Part shown: positions 35,601-47,600 of the stretch, in pieces
Layout of the letters: each line of letters begins with the position of its first letter
Numbering within the stretch: position 1 is the stretch's first letter
NCBI GenBank assembly: GCA_916613615.1
Contig: OU744730.1
Location: 37,185,315-37,249,314, forward strand
DNA length: 64,000 nucleotides
Source: Steromphala cineraria
Taxonomy: Eukaryota > Mollusca > Gastropoda > Trochida > Trochidae
Reading direction: 5' to 3'
Notes under the pieces: model-generated
What the model was told of the DNA's origin: nothing
Seen by the model: the letters and a program-made list of their open reading frames with translations, nothing else
Databases searched by the model: none
Position numbers and translations under genes: made by a program

Positions 35601-38600
35601 CAGAAGGGTTATATACAGGTTATTGAAGGGTGCGGACAGGATACTGAAGGAAACTGACAGGATACAGAAGGGTACTATATAGGTTATTGAAGGGTACGGA
35701 CAGGATACAGAAGGGTACTATACAGGTTATTGAAGGGTACGGACATGATACTGAAGGAAACTGACAGGATACAGAAGGGTGATATATAGGTTATTGAAGG
35801 GTATGAACAGGATACAGAAGGGCACTATACAGGTTATTGAAGGGTACGGACAGGATACAGAAGGGTACTATATAGGTTATTGAAGGGTACAGACAGGATA
35901 CAGAAGGGTGATATACAGGTTATTTATGGGTATGGACAGGATACTGAAGGAAACTGACAGGTTACAGAAGGGTACTATACAGGTTATTGAAGGGTACAGA
36001 CAGGATACTGAGAGGATACAGAAGGGTGATATACAGGTTATTGGAGGGTAAGGACAGGATACTGAAGGAAACTGACAGGATATTGAAGGGTACTGTATAG
36101 GTTATTGAAGGGTGCGGACAGGATACAGAAGGGTTATATAGGTTATTGAAGGGTGCGGACAGGATACTGAAGGAAACTGACAGGATACAGAAGGGTACTA
36201 TATTGGTTATTGAAGGGTACGGACAGGATACAGAAGGGTACTATACAGGTTATTGAAGGGTACGGACATGATACTGATGGAAACTGACAGGATACAGAAG
36301 GGTGATATATAGGTTATTGAAGGGTATGAACAGGATACAGAAGGGCACTATACAGGTTATTGAAGGGTACGGACAGGATACTAAAGGAAACTGACAGGAT
36401 ACTGAAGGGTACTATACAGGTTATTGAAGGGTACTGACAGGATACAGAAGGGTGATATACAGGTTATTTATGGGTATGGACAGGATACTGAAGGAAACTG
36501 ACAGGATACAGAAGGGTGATATACAGGTTATTGGAGGGTACGGACAGGATACTGAAGGAAACTGACAGGATACAGAAGGGTGATATACAGTTTATTTAAG
36601 AGTACTATACAGGTTATTGAAGGGTACGGACAGGATACTGACAGGATACAGAAGGGTGATATACAGGTTATTGAAGGGTACGGACAGGAAACTGACAGGA
36701 TACAGAAGGGTGATATACAGGTTCTTGAAGGGTACTATACAGGTTATTGAAGGGTACTGACAGGATACAGAAGAGTACTATACAGGTTATTGAAAGGTGC
36801 GGACAGGATACAGAAGGGTGATATACAGGTTATTTAAGGGTATGGACAGGATACTGAAGGAAACTGACATGATACTGAAGGGTGATATACAGGTTATTTA
36901 AGGGTATTGACAGGATACTGAAGGAAACTGACAGGTTACGGAAGGGTACTATTTAGGTTACTGAAGAGTCATTACAATGCTGACTGCAACTTCAGCCATC
37001 CAGTCTAAATTTGTCATAAAACTATTCAGCAACTTGAGAGTTGTACAAAGTTAATATTTAATATCTAATACAACAATGAGGTGACAACCAATCCATCTGT
37101 GGTAAACTACAAGTATAAGCTGACAACACCTCTGCAGAAGGTTTGGTGAGTCAGACCATAAGCCAGGCACACAGTAAGTAAAAGTACTAACGCAAACTAT
37201 TTGCTTCCTGGTGCTCTATGATTTTTATGGTTTCTTTTGATGCAGAGCTTGTGAGAACTTTATCACTAGAGACAAAATATCACAGAGTACTGACTGGATG
37301 CTATTAGCCAAGGATGGTACTGTTCATGACCAAAAAAAAGTACCGTAGCTACAACACATAAAAATAAAATGGGTAACTGGGCAGAATATGTTGTGCTTCA
37401 GGATACAACACTTACACACACATCATTCTTGAATGTTGATGAAGTATTGTTGAATACATTTGACATTTAACTATTGTTAAAATTCAATCTTTTTTTTAAA
37501 GGGAAATCATCAAGTTAAGAGAAGAAAATTCTTACCTGAAAAGATTGATGACAGAAAAGGTAATATTTTGCTCTTAAGTTTTTACCATTAAAGCTCAATG
37601 TAGAGTTTGGGTGCAATTTTACTAGATTTTACTAGATTTTACTAGGGATGTATGCGGCTACATGGTAACTGTAACTTATAGAGCATTTCCATTAAACTCA
37701 ATGTGTTATGTACCCGGTAGTACTGGTAAGCATCATTGTGTGCTGGATATATTACTTGTATTTCTTTTTATGAAAAGAGTTTAGTTGTTTAGTATACAAC
37801 AGTCACTATACATCCTTAATAAATGTTTAATAATCAGAGGAGTATCACAGTATGTAGGGTGTGAGGCTAGAGGAGTATCACAGTATGTAGGGTGTTAGAT
37901 CAGAGGAGTATCACAGTATGTAGGGTGTTAGATCAGAGGAGTATCACAGTATGTAGGGTGTTAGATCAGAGGAGTATCACAGTATGTAGGCTGTTAGATC
38001 AGAGGAGTATCACAGTATGTAGGGTGTTAGATCAGATGAGTATCACAGTATGTAGGGTGTTAGATCAGATGAGTATCACAGTATGTAGGGTGTTAGATCA
38101 GAGGAGTATCACAGTATGTAGGCTGTTAGATCAGAGGAGTATCACAGTATGTAGGGTGTTAGATCAGAGGAGTATCACAGTATGTAGGGTGTTAGATCAG
38201 AGGAGTATCACAGTATGTAGGCTGTTAGATCAGAGGAGTATCACAGTATGTAGGGTGTTAGATCAGATGAGTATCACAGTATGTAGGGTGTTAGATCAGA
38301 GGAGTATCACAGTATGTAGGGTGTTAGATCAGAGGAGTATCACAGTATGTAGGCTGTTAGATCAGATGAGTATCACAGTATGTAGGCTGTTAGATCAGAG
38401 GAGTATCACAGTATGTAGGGTGTTAGATCAGAGGAGTATCACAGTATGTAGGGTGTTAGATCAGAGGAGTATCACCGTATGTAGGGTGTTAGATCAGAGG
38501 AGTATCACAGTATGTAGGGTGTTAGATCAGATGAGTATCACAGTATGTAGGCTGTTAGATCAGAGGAGTATCACAGTATGTAGGCTGTTAGATCAGATGA

Positions 38601-41600
38601 GTATCACAGTATGTAGGCTGTTAGATCAGAGGAGTATCACAGTATGTAGGGTGTTAGATCAGATGAGTATCACAGTATGTAGGCTGTTAGATCAGATGAG
38701 TATCACAGTATGTAGGCTGTTAGATCAGAGGAGTATCACAGTATGTAGGGTGTTAGATCAGATGAGTATCACAGTATGTGTGGTGTTAGATCAGAGGAGT
38801 ATCACAGTATGTAGGCTGTTAGATCAGATGAGTATCACAGTATGTAGGCTGTTAGATCAGAGGAGTATCACAGTATGTGTGGTGTTAGATCAGAGGAGTA
38901 TCACAGTATGTAGGCTGTTAGATCAGAGGAGTATCACAGTATGTAGGGTGTTAGATCAGAGGAGTATCACAGTATGTAGGCTGTTAGATCAGAGGAGTAT
39001 CACAGTATGTGTGGTGTTAGATCAGAGGAGTATCACAGTATGTAGGCTGTTAGATCAGAGGAGTATCACAGTATGTAGGCTGTTAGATCAGATGAGTATC
39101 ACAGTATGTGTGGTGTTAGATCAGAGGAGTATCACAGTATGTAGGGTGTTAGATCAGAGGAGTATCACAGTATGTAGGGTGTTAGATCAGAGGAGTATCA
39201 CAGTATGTAGGCTGTTAGATCAGAGGAGTATCACAGTATGTAGGGTGTTAGATCAGAGGAGTATCACAGTATGTAGGGTGTTAGATCAGAGGAGTATCAC
39301 AGTATGTAGGCTGTTAGATCAGAGGAGTATCACAGGCCAGTGATCAATCTACAGATATGACCCTCTGAGTCAAGGGACTCGCTTCCAAAAAGTCTTATGA
39401 GTCCAAGCTGATTTTAATGAGTCCTATAATAAGTAAGCACATAGTATCACAAAAATAACTATGCATCTCAGGACTCACAGCTTAAATTTCTATGAGTCCT
39501 TTCTAAATTTTATGAGTATTTGAAGCAGGACTCGCAGGTAAATTTATCCCTATTGTAGGGTGTTAGATCAGAGGTGTATCACAGTACCAAGTACTAAGCG
39601 CCCACCCAAGTCAAATTTTTAAGGTCCCTGGGGGCTTATTAGGTCGAACACGGTAGCTTTTCAGAACTCATGTACATGCGTTACTGTTTACACCTCTGAT
39701 GTGTTCACATTCAAGGTCAAGGTCACGGGTTTTAAAATCATTAAAAATGTCCTTGTAAACACGATAACTTGAATACTTTTTGTCTATGAAACTCCAGTAG
39801 TTCACTATAATTTTTGGAGAAGTACAACATTTTGAAATAGTGTCTGTTACGATACATCAAAGGTCAAGGTTACAGAAAGATCAAAACTTTTAATCATTAT
39901 AAATTGTTATGACCAATGAAAAGTGATCATTGATTGTTGACCTTCAAGGTCACCAGAGAGTTTAGTTCACCTTAGATTAGTTTTTGAGTTTTAGAAATAA
40001 TAATTTAATCCCTCTGGGAATCCTTTTGACATGTTCACATTTAAAGAGACACAGAGTATGTTGATAGGATCACATATGTCAAATTTTGAAATCGATGTTA
40101 TTACATCGGGAACCACTAACTGTTACTGAAAATAACAAGTTAAAGGTCAATCAGTACATTAGAGCGAAAATACGGCCATTCAAAGTCGAGATTTTGATCG
40201 AAAACCGGACAATGTGGCTCGAGTGGCGCGCGCAACTTCGCTAAAAGTAATTTTAAAACCTTGTCATAAGCTGACAGGAAGATATATTCGATCCGATAGT
40301 GTTTATTAGGTATTGTAACTAATAGGTAGATTAATTGGATGCACAATTTTGAATATTAAACGTTTAGATTATGCATACATGGTTATATTTGCAAGTCCAG
40401 TGATGAGATATGGACTTAAATCAGCATATTAGATAATTTGTAGCTTATCAAAACCAAATAAAATTATAAGAAAGATACTCTGTGCCACTTTAAGATCAAA
40501 TTTAAGTTCAAGATCAATCTTTTAATTAGCTCATCAGGGCTGAAGGCCTAGAAAGCTGAAACTTTGTGTATAGACTCTTAGACTAGTGAGGATTACAATT
40601 TTATTGCTGTGGTGGCCCTTTGGCCCCAAATAAGGGCTACAGGGGCCACGCCCTTAGGACCTTTTTTCATCTTCTCCTTCAGAAGTGTAAGGACTAGAAA
40701 GCTGAAACGTTGTGCCTTGACTGTAATCAGACTATTGATTATAATTTACAACTTTGGTGACCCTATGGCTCCTAAAAAGGGCTTGATGAACCTTTGAGTC
40801 CCATACCCAAAATTATCGATTGCAGATTTGTTAGCCTTCTTACTCAAATTAAGGTTGGTCACTTTCTGAAAGGCACATTTCATGACGTGTGGTCCCTACT
40901 AAGGGGGGAACCACATTGACAACAGCCTTAAGCAAAGTTGAATATGAAGCCTGATGAGCCACAGAGCCAATGGCTCTATTGTATTTATTTCTTAGAAACT
41001 GTCCGTTTAACTGAGGTTAACAAGTGTTAATCTAGCTGTATAAGAGATTTTGAAATTTTGGGAAAGGGGAGACTGTTTGTATAACTCATATATTTGCTTA
41101 AGTAAGAGAGTTGTTGACGTCTTCTTGCAGGGTATCGGGACCATCCCACGGTAAGTGTTACACAACTTTTTACTTGTCAGTTAGGACTGCATGGCTTAAT
41201 TCCTCTGCACCAACACAACCTGAAAATATATATTGTCATTCCAAAAAGTAAAGTTCTGATCGATTGCAGACCATTCTATTACAATGATTACAATTGATTG
41301 TAAGTGTTAGTGTAACAAATCCTAGATCCAGAGGTTTATGATCCAAAGAAGTAACTTGAACTTTCACAGAAGCGCTCGACACATTTTCGGTTTATCCCTC
41401 TTTTGTATGAGCATGACTTTTTTCAAATCAAAGCATTTTTACACCAATGACTTAATGAAAAACACTCACACAAACACCTTATTTTTCTTGGACTCCTTAG
41501 AGCTGGCATGGCACCATGTAAGACCAATAACCTATTGCCTTCATGCATACCTGAGTCAAGGATAACAGTGTTTGCACAGATCAGACAAGCAGACCTTATC

Positions 41601-44600
41601 ATTCACCTTGTCTTTGCAACCTAACCTAAGGGCAAATATCAAAAGGGAAGAGATCATTGAAAAAAGCTTTAAATAGTCTTCAATTTGATGTACATTTTGT
41701 AAATGTGCTACAGTAGAACACTGATTTAGCGAACATGGATATAGCGAACACTCGGATATAGCGAACAAATTTTGTACCTGCGCTTATAACATAATAACAA
41801 AACTGTAAGTGACTCAAAAAAGTAGAACCAGTTGCCAGTTCAGTTGAAAACTAGTCTTATAAACAAATCTCTTGTAACTTTGGTAAAGAAGTACACAGAT
41901 AGACTTTACTTATCAAGATTTAAAGTTTCATTTAACTGAACTTGTCACAACCTTCTTTACACAGGAAAATCGATATGGTTACGTGATACACAGTGAACTC
42001 ATCATGCCAGCATCAAAAACAATTTTTAGCTCATCAGGTCTGAAAGACTCGATGGGCTTATGGCATGGCATGGCGTCCGTCCATCCGTTAACTTTTCACT
42101 TTTTCAACTTCTTCTCCAGAACCTATGACTCTAGAGAGCTGAAATTTGATGTGCAGACTCCTTGGCAAAAGGGGATTTTAAATTATAGATTTCGTGACCA
42201 CATGACCCCAAATGGGGTCACAGGGGTCAAAAGCTTGAAAAGCTATTTTCATCTTCTTCTCCAGTTCCAAAAGGTCTAGAGAGTTGAGAAGTTGTGTTTA
42301 GACTCCTTGGCCAATGGGGATTCTAAATTGTAGATTTTGTGACCCCATGACCCAAATGGGGTCATGGGGGTCAAGACCTTAAAAACCTATTTTCTTCTTC
42401 TTCTCCAGTTCCAGGGATCACCCTGGCTCAAAGTATGAAAGGGATAAAAATCTTCCCTTGGCCTAATATAATGGGATTTTCAGAGAAAGCAATGGGATGT
42501 TTCAGAAGAAAAATAATAGTTTTGATTTTTGCAATGAGATTTTCTCCCCTCATTAGTATTGATAATGGGATATTTTGATACATCAATGGGTAAATATCCC
42601 CAAATCCCTGTCCAAAGTGATCCCTGCAGTTCCAAAAGGTCTAGAGTGCTAAATAGTTGTGTATAGACTCCTTGACCAATGAGGATTCTAAATTTTAGGC
42701 TTGGTGACCCCTTGACCCCAAATTGGGTCATAGTGGTCAAAACCTTAAAAACATATTTTAATCTTCTTCTCCAGTTTAAAAAGATCTAGAGAGCTGAAAA
42801 GTTGTTCGTAGACTCCTGGGCCAATGAGGATTCTAAAAATTTAGGCTTGGTGACCCCTTGATCCCAAATCGGGTCATAGGGGTCAAAACCTTAAAAACCT
42901 ATTTTCATCTTCTTCTCCAGTTCCAAAAGGTCTAGAGAGCTTTTGTGCAGACTGTCTATGGCTAATGGGTATTCTAAGTTGAAGATTTTATGACCCCAAA
43001 ATGTGGTCACAGGAGTCACAACCTAAAAAACCTATTTTCATCAAAAGTCTGATGAGCTACAGAGCCCATGGCTCTATTTTTTTTTTACTGTATTTGATAA
43101 AACATATGTCTTTAGTGTGGATTCCTAATTGAACCTGAAAAAAGGTAATGCATAATTGATTATGTATGGTACCGGGACATTATAAAGGGAAATGAGCAAA
43201 TCGCGCAAGAAGTATGGCTTTCCTAATCACTGGATTTTTAAGAGTACAGTCGAACCTTGGATACCTCGCTATCCGGACGATTTTAGAGTGTAACATATTT
43301 TCCTAAGAAAATGTACTCACTTACCCGGACCTCGTGGTCCCCGGACCGGACGCCGTTTTTTCAAACCATATCTGTACATTTGCACTGGAATCTGATTCAG
43401 TTATCCGGAAACGACACGCTATGGCTGAGCAAGCTCACAACCAATTAGTACTGTCTTCCACACGACTCGTTCAGCTAATTGATAATGGTCACACTTTGAA
43501 GTTAATTGAACAATCAGCTGGTCCACGCGTGTTAATTATTGACACGTGAGAACAACTTGTCAGTTGTGAAAACATCTTACAGTAATAAAATGTCTCATCA
43601 CCTATGTGTTGTCAGGCATTTGAGCAAAATGGCAAGTCAACCTGCTAATCGCAAACGTCACTGTGTGACTGCATCCGAGAAGCGTGAAATTTGTAATTTA
43701 AAAAAAAGCAACCCTTCAGCCACTTTAGATCATATCAGTAAACATTTTGAGAAATCTTTCGGACATGCCCTTGGAAAATCTACGATTGGGGACATGAATA
43801 CCTGATATAAAACAGAAGCAAACTGTGATCACAGATTTTCTGTAAAGTGACGGACTATGTTTCGTCTTTCGTTTATCATATAAGCTTGTAATATTATTTA
43901 TTATTGATGTATGATATAACATTGTTGAATTTGAATGAAATAAACTTTCATGATGGGCAAAGCAATTTCGTTGTTTCTTGTGATTCAGATAACCGAATGA
44001 CTCGCTATCCGGACGATTTTCAGCTGTAACGAAGTTGTCCGGATAAACGAGGTTCGACTGTACCTATACAAGAAGGATATTTATGAAGTGAAAAGACAGT
44101 TTCATATACTTATAGCTGAAGCTTATACTTTTTCCTTCACATACTAGAACCATGTGATTGCCCCGAGTGGATTCTCTTGGTTTATAACACTATAGCGTTT
44201 TTGCACTACATCACCTCATAACTTACTTTGGCAACATATATATCTTTCGTTCAGGACAGCAAATTCTAAGGAAAAATATCACCATGAAAAGCGGTGAAAT
44301 ATCTTCATTAAAGTTTAATATTTGCATATTGCGCGCTCAGTATTTATATGATTTTTTAGACTTGAAATAGAGACAATTTTTAGAAAGTTGTAAAAATTGT
44401 TCACACGAATTTGTCGTAAAAAAAATTATATGGTTGTGAAGCGATACATTCAAGGATTACTACTGTAGAAATTCAGCCCATTTAATATGTCACAATTTAT
44501 TTGGAAATGGCAGTCAAATTGAAGATGTACAAGTTTTTAATTTAGATGTTGAAACAGTTCAAGTGATAGAAATTTCATTGAAAGTGTAGAATACGTAATG

Positions 44601-47600
44601 GCCATTTATTTACAGGATTCTCAACTGAAAATTGTAAGAAACAAACTTTTTATGCCCCTGAATCGGAGATTCCGGGGGTATATTGTTTTTCACCTGTCCG
44701 TCTGTCCGTCCGTCTGTCCGTTTGTCCACAAAAACTTTAACCTTGGTCATAATTTTTGATTGGTCAGAGCTAGGTCTTTGATACTTGACATATGGATCCC
44801 TTGTGATGAGACCTTTCAGATGACACCATGACATTTGACCTTGTGACCTTGACCTTGACACAGCAAGCATTTTAAACTTTAACCTTGGTCATAACTTTTG
44901 ATTGGTCAGAGCTAGGTCTTTGATACTTGACATATAGTGGATCCCTTGTGATGAGACCTTTCAGATGACACCATGACATTTGACCTTGTGACCTTGACCT
45001 TGACACAGCGAGCCTTTTCCGAAAACTTTAACCTTGGCTATAGTTTCTATACTGTCAGTGCTAGGTCTTTGATACTTGACATGTGTATCCCTTGTGATGA
45101 GACCTTTCAGATGACACCATGATATTTGACCTTTTCCGTCCGTCCGTCCGTCTGTCCGTTTGTCCACAAAAATTTTAACCTTGGTCATAACTTTTGATTG
45201 GTCAGAGCTAGCTCTTTGATACTTGACAAATGGATCCCTTGTGATGAGACCTTTCAGATGACACCATGACATTTGACCTTGTGACCTTGACCTTGACACA
45301 GCGAGCAGGATGCATCCGGGGGCATTCGTGTTTCACAAACACATCTTGTTTCTTCTCCTTTCGCCATGTAAATATTCCATATCTTGTAAAATATTAACTT
45401 ATTAGCAGAAAACGGTAGCGTTAAGCAGAGAGCTGGAAAAATAGGCAGCTGGCAAATAGTAGCTAAATTACTATTACTATTCAGTAACTTGTTCATAACT
45501 GAATTTCAGCTCAACAGGCTTAAAAGGCAAAATAAGTATGTTGAACATTACAATTGAATAATCCTTGTGATGTACATGCCTGGGTGTTCTTGCTTCTGCC
45601 AGTTAGTGTTCACAATTAGGTTGATTATTCTGACATTATGAAATGAACCCGGAGATTAATATTTAAACTTTTCCCTGTTTCCATGGTAACAATTTTGTTA
45701 TTATCCTGTTAAATGGTATTGTTTGTTTCCCTGGCACAGAGAAAGTTCATATTTTTAACCTACCTCAACTGAGAAGGTGCCACTTACCTTTCCTCATGAG
45801 AAACCGAACTCACTGTGTAACCGGAAGGGCTGCTCCCTGCCCGCTGAGCATGAGCGGGCAATACGTCATATCCTTAGTTGAAAAATTCATTTTTTCCTAA
45901 CTCATCACCACGTTCGCACTTGTTTTCTCACCTCGTAATCGGTTTTCTTCTACAGTTTGGTTTTGATATTTCCTGCTCCCTTACGTCTTTCTTCCTTCTC
46001 GCATCGATTTTTCTCACTTTTGTCATGTTTCACGATCTTTCGCGATCTTGCACAATTTTTATAAATATTCTCATCACTAATGCATTCTACCTCCTTTTAT
46101 GGCTTGGTTTGCATATTTGCTTGTATTTTCATACCTTGGATCGGGTTAGAATTCATTTTCTACCCCTTCTGACCGTTTGCACAGTTTGTTTACATCGCCG
46201 CCATCTTGGTGGATGTCTTCTAGCATTCCTGCACGTACGCATTTTTTGCCTTGCCTTGAAGGGACTCGGCATCGTTTTTCAATGTGGTCCTGGTTTTTTC
46301 TCACAATGCTTTTCCATCTTCCACATTACATTTTCTACTAATTTCAAATGTATTTCTTTACCAACTTTAATTATAATTGTTAATTATAATTTTTTTTTTA
46401 AATTAATAATAATTTGAGGATAATTTTTTGGACGTCTGTCTAGCAACCTATCTCACACCTACAAGGTGCAAGACTCCAAGCTGTCAGCCGTAGAAGCCGC
46501 CCTCAGAAGGACTATAAGACCCCTCTCCATCCTCCTGACTTCCACCGACTCCATCAAGGAGGACTTGGACCTGAACAACCCATCGAGGCTGGATCACCTT
46601 CACACCCTCATGGCCTGGCAGAATCGCAGCCTAGTGACCATCCTGGACAACGTTTGGTGCGGCTTAGGTTCCATCACCCACTTAAGACATTCGGGTTTTC
46701 TGGACCAGTGTTCCTGGGACTCCGAATTTAAAAATACTCTCCTTCAGACTCCTCCCACTTCTTCCACGCTCTTTGCGGACAAGATCCCGGAAGTTTACAG
46801 GGAACAAGTGACGGTGACTCAGACGGAGGTAGCCTTCCGAGCACTCCAGTACGCCAGCAACCTGTCCTTCAAGCGTCAAGGCCTATCGAACCAGTCTCGC
46901 CCTTACAAGCGCCAGCGCTAACAGGAACAGCCCTCCAGATCAGGCCCCTCCGCCAATCAGAACCAGGCCCCTACACCAACTCCTCCAGAGGCAGGGACTC
47001 CATACAAGCCCCGTGGAGGCAAGGGTTCCCGGCGGCCCTACCCCAAGCATAACTGAGGCCAGCGCCTATCACGACTGGGACCTCCCGCCCCCAATCGTGC
47101 CGGTGCACAACACCCCGGTAGGCGGGAGATTGGGGATCATCTGGTGCAACTGGACATTCCTGGAGGATCCCTACGTGACCGATACTTTAAGGAAGGGATA
47201 CAAGCTGCCACTGTCTTGTCCCCCAACTGTGACGTCTACTCCCCTGTCATGAGTATACACAGAGTCCCAGACCGCCCTCCTGGCCGAGAACATCCAGGCC
47301 CTCCTCGACAAGAACCCTCTGGAGTTAGTGCTAGATCCCGATTACACCCCAGGGTTCTACTCTCCCATCTTCCTGGTTCCAAAGAAGAATTCCACCAAGC
47401 TCAGAATGATTGACATGGAGGGATGTTTTGGGCGCTCTACTACTGTCTTCGCATCTCACTACCTGAGGGACCTGGCTGTCGAAGATGTGCAAGGGCTTCA
47501 ATCCTTGGTGGTAGCTCAACGTCTCTATAGGGTAAGCTGTCCGCTTTTATACTTCGTTACTTCTCACTGTCGCACCTGTTGAGTTGTTTCGTTGTTGGCG

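Noticed and set aside
37892..39343. 483-codon open frame as a protein gene
   Set aside because: It is a 33-bp tandem repeat inside an intron, starts at GTG, and is open because the unit is a multiple of three.
45878..46417. 179-codon hydrophobic frame in the DIRS-like element
   Set aside because: Very rich in Phe, Leu and Ser from T/C-rich DNA between the terminal repeat and the gag-like frame; no motif and no start context.
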